In this document: one piece after another, positions 34,858 through 44,243 of the stretch | How positions within the stretch are numbered: position 1 is the stretch's first letter | Layout of the letters: the number at the start of each line of letters is the position of its first letter | Assembly: GCA_020637595.1 (NCBI GenBank) | Contig: JACKKE010000005.1 | Coordinates: forward strand, 1 to 64,000 | Length of the DNA: 64,000 nucleotides | Direction: 5' to 3' | Origin: Rhodobacter sp. | Lineage (GTDB): Bacteria > Pseudomonadota > Alphaproteobacteria > Rhodobacterales > Rhodobacteraceae | Position numbers and translations under genes: made by a program | Notes under the pieces: model-generated | Told to the model about the DNA's origin: nothing | The model's input: the letters and a program-made list of their open reading frames with translations, nothing else | Database searches by the model: none

Positions 34858-36486
34858 ATGCTGGGATCCATGATGACCCGCCCGCTCCTGATCAGCGACC
34901 TGATCGAGCACGCGGGCAAATACCACGCCGATACCGAGATCGTTTCGCGCGAAACCGACGGCAGTCTGCACGTCACCACCTGGGCCGGCGTGGCGCGGGA
35001 TGCGCGCCGGCTGGCCTCGGCGCTGGGCTCGCTGGGGATGACCCCCGGCGACCGTATCGCCACGATCGCCTGGAACAACCACCGGCATCTGAAGATCTGG
35101 TTCGCGGTTTCGGGCGGGGGCATGGTCTGCCACACCATCAACCCGCGCCTGCACCCCGAGCAACTGGTGTTTATCATCAACGATGCCGCCGACCGGGTGC
35201 TGTTCTTCGACACGACCTTTGCGCCGCTGATCGCCGCCACCCGCGCGCATCTGACAACGGTCGAGCATTTCATCTGCATGGGGCCGCGTGACCCTGAGGT
35301 CGAAGCCGCGGTGCCGGGCGTGTTGTTCTTCGACGATCTCGTTGATGCAGGCGATCCGGCCTATGCCTGGCCCGCGCTCGACGAGAACATGCCCTGTTCG
35401 CTGTGCTATACCTCGGGCACCACGGGCCATCCCAAGGGGGTGCTCTATACCCATCGCTCGACGGTGCTGCACACCTTCGCGATCTCGCTGCCCGACGCGC
35501 TGGCGCTGTCCGCCGCGGAAACCGTCTTGCCGGTGGTGCCGATGTTCCACGCCAATGCCTGGGGCATTCCCTATACTGCGGCGATGGTCGGGGCGAAGCT
35601 GGTGATGCCGGGACCGCGGCTGGATGGCGACAGCCTGCTGGGGCTGATCGACGACCAGAAGGTGACGCTGGCGCTGGGCGTGCCGACGATCTGGCAGATG
35701 CTGCTGGCGGCTGCGGCGAAATCGGGCTCGACGATGGACAGCCTCAGGCGCAACGTGATCGGCGGTTCGGCGGCGGCGCCCTCGATGATCGCGGCGTTCC
35801 GCGATCTCTATGGCTGCGACACCATCCACGCCTGGGGCATGACCGAGACCTCGCCCCTGGGCACCGCGAACCGGCCCAAGGGCAAGCACGGCGACCTGGA
35901 CGCCGATGCGATGGCGCTGCTCAGGCTGGGGCAGGGGCGGCCGCCCTTTGGAGTCGATCTGCGCATCGTCGATGATGCGGGCTGTCCCTTGCCCCATGAC
36001 GGCAAGGCCGAGGGCGCGCTGCAGGTGCGCGGGCACTGGGTGGTCGATACGTATTTCGGCCGGCAGGACAACGCGCTGACCGCCGATGGCTGGTTCGACA
36101 CCGGCGATGTCTCGACCATCGACGCCGACGGGTTCATGGTGATCCGCGACCGCACCAAGGATATCATCAAGTCGGGCGGCGAATGGATTTCCTCGGTCGA
36201 TCTGGAGAATATCGCCGTGTCGCATCCCGGCGTGGCGATGGCCGCCGCGATCGGGGCGAAACACCCGAAATGGGATGAACGGCCGATCATCGTCGCCGTC
36301 CGGGCCGAAGGGGCGGAGCCGGCCGAGCACGATATCCTTGCACTTTTCGACGGCAAGGTGGCCAAATGGCAGGTGCCGGATGCGGTCGTGTTCACCGATG
36401 CGATCCCGCTGAACGGCACCGGAAAGATGCTGAAGAACAAGCTGCGCGAGGCTTTCGGCAATACATTGATCGAGCGGGGGCTCTGA
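34858..36486 (+). CDS. AMP-forming acyl-CoA ligase (long/medium-chain fatty acid-CoA ligase-like)
   Basis: 542 residues. The ATP-binding loop YTSGTTGHPKG is near residue 184, WGMTETSPLG the A5 motif, DGWFDTGDVSTID the A7 motif, and NGTGKMLKNKLRE the C-terminal catalytic Lys. It activates a carboxylic acid to acyl-CoA via the acyl-AMP. GGAAAGG stands before ATG 34858. Twenty bases after the GMC gene and one base from the aldehyde dehydrogenase gene; the pathway order would be alcohol, aldehyde, acid, acyl-CoA. Confidence 0.92.
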   Translation: MLGSMMTRPLLISDLIEHAGKYHADTEIVSRETDGSLHVTTWAGVARDARRLASALGSLGMTPGDRIATIAWNNHRHLKIWFAVSGGGMVCHTINPRLHPEQLVFIINDAADRVLFFDTTFAPLIAATRAHLTTVEHFICMGPRDPEVEAAVPGVLFFDDLVDAGDPAYAWPALDENMPCSLCYTSGTTGHPKGVLYTHRSTVLHTFAISLPDALALSAAETVLPVVPMFHANAWGIPYTAAMVGAKLVMPGPRLDGDSLLGLIDDQKVTLALGVPTIWQMLLAAAAKSGSTMDSLRRNVIGGSAAAPSMIAAFRDLYGCDTIHAWGMTETSPLGTANRPKGKHGDLDADAMALLRLGQGRPPFGVDLRIVDDAGCPLPHDGKAEGALQVRGHWVVDTYFGRQDNALTADGWFDTGDVSTIDADGFMVIRDRTKDIIKSGGEWISSVDLENIAVSHPGVAMAAAIGAKHPKWDERPIIVAVRAEGAEPAEHDILALFDGKVAKWQVPDAVVFTDAIPLNGTGKMLKNKLREAFGNTLIERGL

Positions 36487-36487
36487 C

Positions 36488-38221
36488 ATGGACGGCACAC
36501 CGATCACCGACCGCGACGCGCAATTCGCAGCCTTTGACGCGGCGCTTCACGCCCTCGACGCCGCCAAGGACCGCTGGGCGCGCACCCCGGTCGCCGAGCG
36601 CATCCGTCTGCTGGGTGCGATGAAGGACGGGATCAGGACCGTTGCGCAGGGCTGGGCCGAGACCGCCGCGCGCAAGAAGGGCCTGACCCCGGACAACCCG
36701 CTGGCGGGCGAGGAATGGATCGCCGGTCCCTATGCGACGATGGCCGGCTGCAACGCGCTGATCGCCACACTGTGGCAGATGCCGGGCAAGGCGTTCCTCG
36801 ACCATCTGCCGGTGCGGGTGCTGCCGACCGGCCAGACCGCGGTCAAGGTCCTGCCGCATACCCTGAGGGACCGGCTCTTGCTGTCGGGCGTCAGTGCCGA
36901 GGTCTGGATGCAGAAGGGCGTGACGGCGGCCAACCTGAAACAGCATGCCGCCATCGCCTATGACCAGCCCGAGGCCAGCCGCACCGGCAAGGTGGCGCTG
37001 GTGCTGGGGGCGGGCAATGTGGCGGCGATCACGCCCCTCGACGTGCTGCAAAAGCTGATGCTGGAAAACCAGGTCGTGATCCTGAAGATGAACCCGATCA
37101 ACGACTATCTGACCGAGTATTACCAGATCGCGATGAAGCCCTTCATCGACGTGGATGCCCTGCGCATCGTCAAGGGCGACGGGGTCGCGGGTGGCTATCT
37201 GTGCGAGCATCCGCTGGTTGCGGAGCTGCACATCACCGGGTCCGACAAGACCCATGACGCCATCGTCTGGGGCACCGGTGAGGAAGCCGTGAGGAACCGC
37301 GCCGCCGGCACGCCGAAAAACACCCGGCGCTTTACCTCGGAACTGGGGTCCGTCAGCCCGACAATCGTCGTGCCCGGGCCGTGGTCGGCCGCCGACATCC
37401 GCTTTCAGGCGGAAAATATCGCCACGATGAAGCTGCACAACGCGGGCCATAACTGCATCGCCACCCAGGCGCTGATCCTGCCCCGGGGCTGGAACAAGGG
37501 CCCGCAGCTGCTGGCGGCGCTGAAACGGGTAGTCGCGGGCTCGCACAGGCCCACTTGGTATCCGGGGGCCGAGGCGCGGCTTGCCGATTACGCGGCGCAT
37601 GGCGGTCATGTTGAACGCATCGAACGCGGGCCGGATGCGCCGGCGGTGGTGATCGGCGAGATTGCCGAGGACGCCTATAACCGCACCTGCGAGGTCTTCG
37701 GCCCTGCGCTGGGCGTCAAGGAACTGGAAGCGCCCGATGCCGAGACCTATCTGCGCGCCGCGATCGCCTATGCCAACACCCAGCTTTGGGGCACGCTGGG
37801 CGCGAATATCCTGATCCACCCGCGCACCATCCGCCAGATCGGCCGCGCCCGGTTCGAGGAGATCGTGGCAGATCTGCATTACGGCACCATCGGCATCAAC
37901 GGCTGGTGCGCGCTGGGCTTTCTGATCACCGCCTGCCCCTGGGGCGCCTATCCGGGCCATACACTGGAGGATGTGCAGTCCGGCATCGGCACCGTGCACA
38001 ACGCCTTCATGCTGGAGGACACCGAGCGCACCGTGGTGCAGGCGCCCTGGCGGCCGTTTCCGCGCGGGCTCTTGTCGGGGCAGTTCAGCCTGATGCCCAA
38101 GCCGCCCTATTTCATCACCAACCGCCGCCAGCACCGGATCGGCCGGGCACTGACCGCGTTCCAGTATCGGCCCGGCTGGCTGAAGCTGCCGCGGGTGTTC
38201 TGGCAGGCACTCAAGGGGTGA
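36488..38221 (+). CDS. Aldehyde dehydrogenase-family protein with C-terminal extension
   Basis: 577 residues, some 80-90 longer than typical family members. Catalytic Glu285 (TSELGSVSP) and Cys323 (NAGHNCIATQ) are in place, with ITGSDKTHD for cofactor contacts. The usual PWN motif is replaced by a divergent GAGNVAAI stretch, so it is an outlying branch. The C-terminal segment after about residue 500 is rich in Pro and aromatic residues and may form a membrane-facing or dimer tail. It probably oxidises the aldehyde made by the GMC enzyme; an acyl-CoA reductase role is the alternative. Confidence 0.83.
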   Translation: MDGTPITDRDAQFAAFDAALHALDAAKDRWARTPVAERIRLLGAMKDGIRTVAQGWAETAARKKGLTPDNPLAGEEWIAGPYATMAGCNALIATLWQMPGKAFLDHLPVRVLPTGQTAVKVLPHTLRDRLLLSGVSAEVWMQKGVTAANLKQHAAIAYDQPEASRTGKVALVLGAGNVAAITPLDVLQKLMLENQVVILKMNPINDYLTEYYQIAMKPFIDVDALRIVKGDGVAGGYLCEHPLVAELHITGSDKTHDAIVWGTGEEAVRNRAAGTPKNTRRFTSELGSVSPTIVVPGPWSAADIRFQAENIATMKLHNAGHNCIATQALILPRGWNKGPQLLAALKRVVAGSHRPTWYPGAEARLADYAAHGGHVERIERGPDAPAVVIGEIAEDAYNRTCEVFGPALGVKELEAPDAETYLRAAIAYANTQLWGTLGANILIHPRTIRQIGRARFEEIVADLHYGTIGINGWCALGFLITACPWGAYPGHTLEDVQSGIGTVHNAFMLEDTERTVVQAPWRPFPRGLLSGQFSLMPKPPYFITNRRQHRIGRALTAFQYRPGWLKLPRVFWQALKG

Positions 38222-38279
38222 CCGGGATCCGGGCCGTATCGTTCTTGAACTCGGCCCGGTTTGCCCTCATCTACACGCC

Positions 38280-38891
38280 ATGAACGAAATGCCCGCCAAA
38301 CTCCGCGCCCGCGCCGTGCGAAAGACGGCCAAGCGCGACGAGAAAAAGCGCCAGATCGCGGAAAGCGCGATCGGGGCGCTGAAGGAGCTGGGCTATGCCA
38401 ATACCAGCCTGCGCGACATCGCGGAACGCAACGACCTGTCGCTGGGCATGTTGCACTATTATTTCGAGGACAAGACCGAACTCATCATCCACTGCGTGCG
38501 CCTCTACAAGGACCAGTTCGTCGCCAACCTGACCGACGCGCTGGAGCGCGCCGAGGGCCGCGATCAGGTGATCGAGGCCTTTGCCGGCGGGCTGGCGACC
38601 TCGATCTTCGACGACGAGATGACGCACCGGCTGTGGTATGACATCCGCTGTCAGGCGATGTTCGATCAGAGCTTTCGCCCGGTGGTGGCCGAGATCGAGG
38701 AGATGCTGATCGGCATCGTCCGCATGGGCTTTGTCAAGGCCGGGCATCCGGTGCCCGAGAACGTGGCGATGTCGTATGCGCTGCTCGACGGCGTCTTTCG
38801 CTATCTGATGCAGGGGCAGATCGGCACGCCGGCGCGGACGCGGGATGAGCTGGTCACGACCTTCCGCGGCTTGCTGGCCGGGTTTCTCTGA
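38280..38891 (+). CDS. TetR-family transcriptional regulator
   Basis: 203 residues. The helix-turn-helix covers about residues 20-65 (TSLRDIAERNDLSLGMLHYYF, read to FEDKTELI), preceded by a basic N-terminal arm; the remainder is the ligand domain in BetI/FadR-like style. It follows the aldehyde dehydrogenase gene by 58 bases on the same strand and may control the acyl-CoA pathway on both sides along with the HxlR-type protein. Confidence 0.86.
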   Translation: MNEMPAKLRARAVRKTAKRDEKKRQIAESAIGALKELGYANTSLRDIAERNDLSLGMLHYYFEDKTELIIHCVRLYKDQFVANLTDALERAEGRDQVIEAFAGGLATSIFDDEMTHRLWYDIRCQAMFDQSFRPVVAEIEEMLIGIVRMGFVKAGHPVPENVAMSYALLDGVFRYLMQGQIGTPARTRDELVTTFRGLLAGFL

Positions 38892-39063
38892 GGCCTGGCG
38901 GGGGGCCAGAGTTCGCAGCTGTGAACCCGGTCCGGTCCGTGTTCGACGCGGGCGGGCCTGCCGGGGAGCCGGCGTCATCGCCTCCCTCTCGGCCGGAAAA
39001 TCCCGCTGCGTGACGGGCAGACGGGGCGTCGCAGCCTGCTGTCCGACCTGCGCCGGCGCGGCC

Positions 39064-40155
39064 CTAGAACGGGCGGGTTCCGCCCGCCAGCGCGACGATG
39101 TGGTTGTCCCAGGCGACCGGATGACGGGCCAGCGCCCGTGCGCCCTCGGGGGTGACGGCGATCAGCCCGCCCAGCCCGTCGCTGGCCAGATACCCGGCAT
39201 CGAGGCTGGCCAGCCCGCAGACATCGGCGCGCGGCACCGCGCCGAGGAAGTCCCCGCCGTCCGAGAACCGGTGCAGCCGCCCGCCACGTGGCGAGCTGAT
39301 CGCCAGTTCCGCGCCGTCGCCAGCAAAGGCGATCGAGCCGGCATAGCCCCGCATCAAGAGTTCATCGCCCAGCGGGGCCTCGGCCAGCAGCGGGGACGCG
39401 CCGCGGCGGTGCAGGCCCAGAAGCGGGGTCGCTGCACCCTCGTCGCCTTCCCATTGCATGGCAAAACCGACCAGCCCGTCGTCGCGCAGCGCCAGATGGC
39501 GGATCGAATTCCGGTGCAGATCGGGCGCCAGCTCGACCTGGTCCAGCAGCGCGCCGGTCAGGTCCAGATAGGACAGGTTCGGGCGCATCTGCGGGATGTT
39601 CAGCTTGGTGCGGTCGGTCGGATCGGTGGCGATGCCGCCATTGGCGACGACCAGAGTGCGCGCGTCGGGCATCAGCCGCAGGTCATGCGGGCCGATACCC
39701 CCGGTGGCGAATTCACCGATCCGGCGATAGCCGGCCTCGACATCCCAGACGCCGACCACGCCGGCGCTGTCGGCGCTGGCCTGCTCGGCGGTGAACAGCA
39801 CCGCGCCGCCCTGCGCATAGACGCCGTGGCCGTTGAACTGGCGTCCCTCGGGCGGGGTCAGCCGATGCAGCACCGCACCCTGCACGCAGTCGAGAACCAG
39901 CGCATAGGCCCCCGGGCGGCGAGCAAAGGCGACGGCCTCGGCCCGGGTGGGGTGGCCCGCGCCGGCGTGGCCGCGCGCCGGCAGCGGCACGCGAAAGGTG
40001 CTGGCGCCGCCCCGGTCCAGTCCGAACAGGGCGAACCCGCCATCCCCCTCGCGCGCAGCGGCGAGATAGGCGGGGCTGCCAGCGTCGGCCCAGCTGAGGC
40101 TGGGGGCGGCGCCGGCGGCGAGGAGCGAGGCGAGGAAGGCGCGGCGGCGGATCAT
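39064..40155 (-). CDS. DUF1513 periplasmic protein (Tat-exported, iron-cluster partner)
   Basis: 363 residues with a twin-arginine leader (RRRAFLASLLAAG), so exported folded. The mature part has repeated propeller-like strands (GIGPHDLRLMPD, LHRNSIRHLALRDDGL, RADVCGLASLDAGYLASDG) that fit DUF1513. Function is unknown, but the gene usually travels with imelysins and di-haem oxidoreductases in iron-associated operons, as here. Fourth gene of that operon, 3 bases after the second imelysin. Confidence 0.85.
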   Translation of the reverse strand: MIRRRAFLASLLAAGAAPSLSWADAGSPAYLAAAREGDGGFALFGLDRGGASTFRVPLPARGHAGAGHPTRAEAVAFARRPGAYALVLDCVQGAVLHRLTPPEGRQFNGHGVYAQGGAVLFTAEQASADSAGVVGVWDVEAGYRRIGEFATGGIGPHDLRLMPDARTLVVANGGIATDPTDRTKLNIPQMRPNLSYLDLTGALLDQVELAPDLHRNSIRHLALRDDGLVGFAMQWEGDEGAATPLLGLHRRGASPLLAEAPLGDELLMRGYAGSIAFAGDGAELAISSPRGGRLHRFSDGGDFLGAVPRADVCGLASLDAGYLASDGLGGLIAVTPEGARALARHPVAWDNHIVALAGGTRPF

Positions 40156-40158
40156 CGG

Positions 40159-41139
40159 TCAGTCTCCATCCTGCGAGTTGAAACCGGGCGCGATGCCCAG
40201 CCGCTCGCCGATCTCGATTTCCAGCGCCGCGCGCACGGCGCGCACCGCCTGTTGCAGGGCCTCCAGATGCAGCCGGTGCACGGCGTCGGTCACGTCCTGG
40301 AACGAGCCGTCGTCGATGTTGCCGGCGGCGAAATGCACCTGCGCGACGGCGGCGTCGGTCTGTGGCAGATCCCAGTCGGCCAGTGCGTGTGCCAGCGCCT
40401 GCGCGGCCTCGACCGACAGCACCACGTTGCGCAGGCTGCGCCCGGACCGCCAGGCCTCGGCCAGACGCGGGCGCGGGCGCTCGAAGCTGCCCATCGGTCG
40501 GCCCAGCCGGCTGTCGGCGGTCATCTCGAGCCCCGCCAGAAGCTGGGTATAGACTGCGCGCAGGGCTTCTTCCTCGGTCAGGTAGAGGGCATTGTCGGGG
40601 GCACCGGGGTTGGTCAGGGCCTCGGTGAACTTGCCCGCCCAGGTGGTTTCGAGAGCCTCGGCCTGTGCTGCCAGATCCTCGGCCACGGCCTGCACCAGTG
40701 TGCAGGGATAGCTGCCGGGCTCATAGGCAAAGGCCGGATCATAAAGCAGCATGTCGAGGGCGAAGAACCCGCGCGCGGCGATCGACACCTCGGCAAAGGT
40801 CGCGGGATCGTTCACCGCCGGGTCGCTGGCGGCGATCATCCGCGACAGGGTGCGCCCGGTGAATCCGCGGTCGTCCGGCCAGAAGGCAATCGACAGCGCG
40901 CCCTGTTCCGACGGACCGATCCGCAGATCTCCGACCGCCATCCAGGCATCAAAAGCCGCCTGATAGGCCGGCTGCACGGCCTCGGCGCGGCAATCCTGCC
41001 GGGCGCTGGCCGCCAGCGCGGTGCTGGCGGTGGAAAAGGCGTGGAACCCGGGCAGCAGATGCGTGGTCAGGGCGTTCGGGACATCGGCCAGCGCCGGGCT
41101 GGCAACCAGGGTCAGGGCAAGGGCAAGGGTGCGGGTCAT
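40159..41139 (-). CDS. Imelysin-family (peptidase M75-like) periplasmic protein
   Basis: 326 residues from ATG at 41139, overlapping the upstream stop (TGATG). A signal peptide ends near ALADV. The helical mature part contains LRIGPSEQGALSIAFWPDD, typical of the shorter imelysin subgroup. Imelysins bind iron or haem at the cell surface or periplasm, and a peptidase role claimed for the family is doubtful. Its larger paralogue is encoded at 42707, so the operon has two imelysins flanking a di-haem enzyme. Confidence 0.85.
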   Translation of the reverse strand: MTRTLALALTLVASPALADVPNALTTHLLPGFHAFSTASTALAASARQDCRAEAVQPAYQAAFDAWMAVGDLRIGPSEQGALSIAFWPDDRGFTGRTLSRMIAASDPAVNDPATFAEVSIAARGFFALDMLLYDPAFAYEPGSYPCTLVQAVAEDLAAQAEALETTWAGKFTEALTNPGAPDNALYLTEEEALRAVYTQLLAGLEMTADSRLGRPMGSFERPRPRLAEAWRSGRSLRNVVLSVEAAQALAHALADWDLPQTDAAVAQVHFAAGNIDDGSFQDVTDAVHRLHLEALQQAVRAVRAALEIEIGERLGIAPGFNSQDGD

Positions 41140-42683
41140 CACAGGCTTTCCAGATAGCGGATCAGGGCGGCGCGGTCCGTGGCGGGCATCGTGACAACCC
41201 GGTCGCGCGCGGCCTCGGCCTCGCCACCATGCCACAGGATGGCTTCGAGGATCGAGCGCGCGCGCCCGTCGTGCAGGAAATTCGACACGCCGCCGACCTG
41301 TTCCGTCAGCCCGATCCCCCAGAGCGGCGCGGTGCGCCATTCACTGCCCGAGGCGCGGCCTTCGGGGCGGTGATCGGCCAGCCCTTCGCCCATGTCATGC
41401 AGCAGAAGGTCGGTAAACGGCCAGATCAGCTGGAAACTCTGTTCGGGCTGGTCGGCCAGGCGGTGGGTGACGAAGGCCGGCGTGTGGCAGGATGCGCAGC
41501 CGGTTTCCAGGAACAGGCTGCGCCCGTGCAGAACCTGCGTGTCATCGGCGTCGCGGCGCGCGGGCACGCCCAGATTGCGGCTGTAGAAAGTGACCAGGTC
41601 CAGCCCCTGCTGATCCACCTCGAATCCGTCCTGCGCGGCGTCGTCGCCATGCGGCGCGGCGCGGCAGTCGGTTTGCGCCTCGGTGCATTCGCCCCAGGGG
41701 GCGGGGAACAGCGGCGTCGAGATGCCGATATCGCCCGAGAACGCCCCGGCGGACTGGTGCAGCACGGTGGGGGCGCCGGCCTTCCAGCCGAAGCGACCCA
41801 GCATCGGCTGGTTGAACTCGGGCGACCAGACGATGTTCGGGCGGCCGGAGATGCCGTCGCCGTCGCCGTCGTCGGGATCGGCATGGGCCAGGATATCGGC
41901 CGCCGGGATCGCTTCCAGCAGGCCCAGGCCGATCATCTGCGGCGCGACCCGGGGGCTGAGCATCGCATCCGGGTGCAGCGGGCCATAGCCGAGGTCGGTC
42001 GCGGCATAGGTCGGGCGGCGCAGCGTGGCGGTCTCGCCATCGGACAGCGCGACCTCGAACTCCTCATAGGTCACCTGCAGCTGCATCTCGGCGGCCAGAC
42101 CGGCGGTCGCGAAATCCTGCAGCTGGGTGCCATAGACCGGGTCGGGCAGGGTGGCGAGGTAACCCACGATGCCCTCCATCCCCGGCTCGGTATCGGCGGG
42201 CGTTGCCGGGATCGAAATGCGCAGGAACAGCGACACGGCGGATTCGCCTGGGCCGGCGGGCGGGTGGCCGCGGCCGTCCTTGATGTGGCAGTTCTGGCAG
42301 CCGCGCGCATTATAGAACGGCCCCAGCCCGTCCGAGGCCAGCGTCGACGAGGGCGCCGAGACCCAGATCTTGCGAAACAGCCCGTTGCCGATGGCGAAGT
42401 CCGCCCGGCGGTCAAAGCTCATGTTGCCCGAGGGCTGGGAAAAGGCGTCGGCGTTGGTGCGCGCGCGCACCGTCGCAGCCCCCCCGGGGTTCGCCTCGAA
42501 CGGCGAGGGGCTGGCGCCCGGGATCACCACCGCAGCAATGCGCGCGGCTTCCTCGGGCGTGCGGGGGATGACGGTCAGATGCGGGTCGCCCAGCACCTGG
42601 GCACTTGCGGCGGTGCCCAGGGCGAGGAGCGGCAGGGCCAGCAGGCCCGGCCAGCGCGGCGGATGGGTGGGGGTGCGGGGCAT
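41139..42683 (-). CDS. Di-haem c-type oxidoreductase (DHOR / thiol oxidoreductase-like)
   Basis: 514 residues with a signal peptide (ends around ASAQV, residue 29). Two haem-c sites are visible, CQNCH at 129-133 and CASCH at 396-400. Overall layout matches the DHOR family often annotated as putative thiol oxidoreductase. The likely job is redox change of iron at the periplasmic face, next to the imelysins; this is inferred from operon company. Confidence 0.9.
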   Translation of the reverse strand: MPRTPTHPPRWPGLLALPLLALGTAASAQVLGDPHLTVIPRTPEEAARIAAVVIPGASPSPFEANPGGAATVRARTNADAFSQPSGNMSFDRRADFAIGNGLFRKIWVSAPSSTLASDGLGPFYNARGCQNCHIKDGRGHPPAGPGESAVSLFLRISIPATPADTEPGMEGIVGYLATLPDPVYGTQLQDFATAGLAAEMQLQVTYEEFEVALSDGETATLRRPTYAATDLGYGPLHPDAMLSPRVAPQMIGLGLLEAIPAADILAHADPDDGDGDGISGRPNIVWSPEFNQPMLGRFGWKAGAPTVLHQSAGAFSGDIGISTPLFPAPWGECTEAQTDCRAAPHGDDAAQDGFEVDQQGLDLVTFYSRNLGVPARRDADDTQVLHGRSLFLETGCASCHTPAFVTHRLADQPEQSFQLIWPFTDLLLHDMGEGLADHRPEGRASGSEWRTAPLWGIGLTEQVGGVSNFLHDGRARSILEAILWHGGEAEAARDRVVTMPATDRAALIRYLESL

Positions 42684-42706
42684 GGCGACTGGCTTGCCTT
42701 CCGGGG

Positions 42707-43975
42707 TTACTGGAACACGGCCGAGGGGTTGTCGAGGCTGTCCGAGCCCTCGAAGGCGATGCCGTCGAGGCCCAGCGCCGTCACCACCCGTTCGATGCTG
42801 CGGGTCTGGTCGATCAGGCCATTGACGCCGCCCATGATCAGCGCCTCGCCCCGGGCGTTGCCGGTTTCCAGCATCATGTCATAGGCGAAACCGCCTTCGG
42901 CCGCGGTGACGATCGCGCCCAGCGCGGCCATCGTGGTGTCCAGCTTGGCGCGCAGCTCGGCGTCCAGCGCGGGGTCGGTTTCGGCGACCAGCGCCGACAG
43001 CGACGGGCCTTCGACAACCGAGCCATCGGCGCGGACATAGCGGCCCAGATAGACGTTCTGCACGCCCAGCCCGTCATAATAATGGCTGTTGTGGGTGTTG
43101 TCCGAGAAGCAGTCGTGTTCTTCCTCGGGGTCGTTCAGCATCAGCCCCAGCCGCATCCGCTCGCCGGCCTGCTCGCCATAGGACAGGCTGCCCATCCCGG
43201 TCAGCATCGCCACCAGCCCGGCGGCGGGGTCGGCCTGCACCGCCGCGCGGGCCTCGCCGTTCGGGGCCCATTGCGCGGCCATATAGTCCAGATCGCCGAC
43301 CAGCAGATCGGTCGCGGCCTGCAGATAATCGGCACGGCGGTCGCAGTTGTCGTTGGTGCAGGCCTCGCCCCGGGCATAGTCGGTCCAGGGGCGGTTGCCG
43401 GCACCCGGGCCGGTGCCGTTCAGATCCTGCCCCCAGAGCAGGAATTCGATGGCGTGATAGCCGCGCGCCACGTTGGTCTCGATGCCGTCGGCCTCGTTCA
43501 GGGTGTTGGCGATCAGCGCGGGGGTGATGGCGCTGGCATCGACCGCGATCCCGGCGATGGTCAGCTGCGGCGTGGCGATCACGTTCAGGGCTGCCAGTTC
43601 GTTGGCGTCGGTCGGCCCGCCATAGGAGGCGTCGACATAGTCGATCAGCCCTTCGTCCAGCGGCCAGGCGTTCACCATCCCCTCCCAGTCGTCGACGATC
43701 GGGTTGCCGAAGCGGAACACCTCGGTCTGTTGATAGGGCGCGCGGGCGGCGATCCAGGCGGCACGGGCGGCGGCGAGGGTCTCGTCCGAGGGCTGGGCGA
43801 TCAGCGCGGCGACCGCCTGCTGCAGCGCCTGCGCGGTGGTCAGGCTGTCGGCATAGCCGGCGGCGGCGATATCGGCATAGGTGGCGATGATGGCGGCGGG
43901 GTCGGTATCGGCCAGCGCCGGGGCGGGGCCGAGGGCCAGGGCGATCAGGCCGAGGCGGCGGGTCAGGGTGGTCAT
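42707..43975 (-). CDS. Imelysin-family iron-binding periplasmic protein
   Basis: 422 residues from ATG at 43975 (a TTG at 43984 sits too close to the AGGA). Signal peptide ends at ALADT. The hallmark GYHAIEFLLWG (172-182) carries the H-x-x-E pair of imelysins (His174, Glu177); HDCFSDNTHNSHYYD and RSIERVV are further family elements. First gene of the operon and the likely iron-capturing subunit (IrpA/ICMP type). The operator-like dyad at 44178-44192 lies in its promoter region. Confidence 0.9.
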   Translation of the reverse strand: MTTLTRRLGLIALALGPAPALADTDPAAIIATYADIAAAGYADSLTTAQALQQAVAALIAQPSDETLAAARAAWIAARAPYQQTEVFRFGNPIVDDWEGMVNAWPLDEGLIDYVDASYGGPTDANELAALNVIATPQLTIAGIAVDASAITPALIANTLNEADGIETNVARGYHAIEFLLWGQDLNGTGPGAGNRPWTDYARGEACTNDNCDRRADYLQAATDLLVGDLDYMAAQWAPNGEARAAVQADPAAGLVAMLTGMGSLSYGEQAGERMRLGLMLNDPEEEHDCFSDNTHNSHYYDGLGVQNVYLGRYVRADGSVVEGPSLSALVAETDPALDAELRAKLDTTMAALGAIVTAAEGGFAYDMMLETGNARGEALIMGGVNGLIDQTRSIERVVTALGLDGIAFEGSDSLDNPSAVFQ

Positions 43976-44177
43976 GCTGTCCAAGTCCTAGCTGTGGCCG
44001 TTCGCGCGGCCATCGGGTTTTCAGGGTCTGGACGCTGAGCGCAGCTGCTCTTGCACATGCCGCGAAACGGCGGATGTGTCGGTGCGGCGAAACCGGCCGC
44101 GGCCCATGCGATAGACCCCAGAGGGAATGCCCGGGCTTCCCGGACTCGGACCGGGTGGCGAAGAGCGACGCCTAATA

Positions 44178-44204
44178 ACTGATTTATTCAGTCGGGATTG
44201 TCAA
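44178..44204 (-). promoter_or_regulatory. Promoter with dyad ahead of the imelysin operon
   Basis: On the minus strand a consensus -35 TTGACA (44199-44204) is followed by the inverted repeat ACTGA-TTTAT-TCAGT (44178-44192, plus-strand reading) and a TTATT -10-like patch. A dyad in the spacer suggests repression, probably by an iron regulator. It does not exactly match the RirA TGA-N9-TCA or Irr motifs I know. Confidence 0.55.
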
Positions 44205-44243
44205 TCGGCTTGTTGCCGCCCGCCGCCGGGTTATTCGCCGGGA

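Noticed and set aside
33132..35279. A 715-codon minus-strand open frame
   Set aside because: Antisense to the GMC and ligase genes, whose catalytic motifs are intact; no recognisable domain in the shadow.
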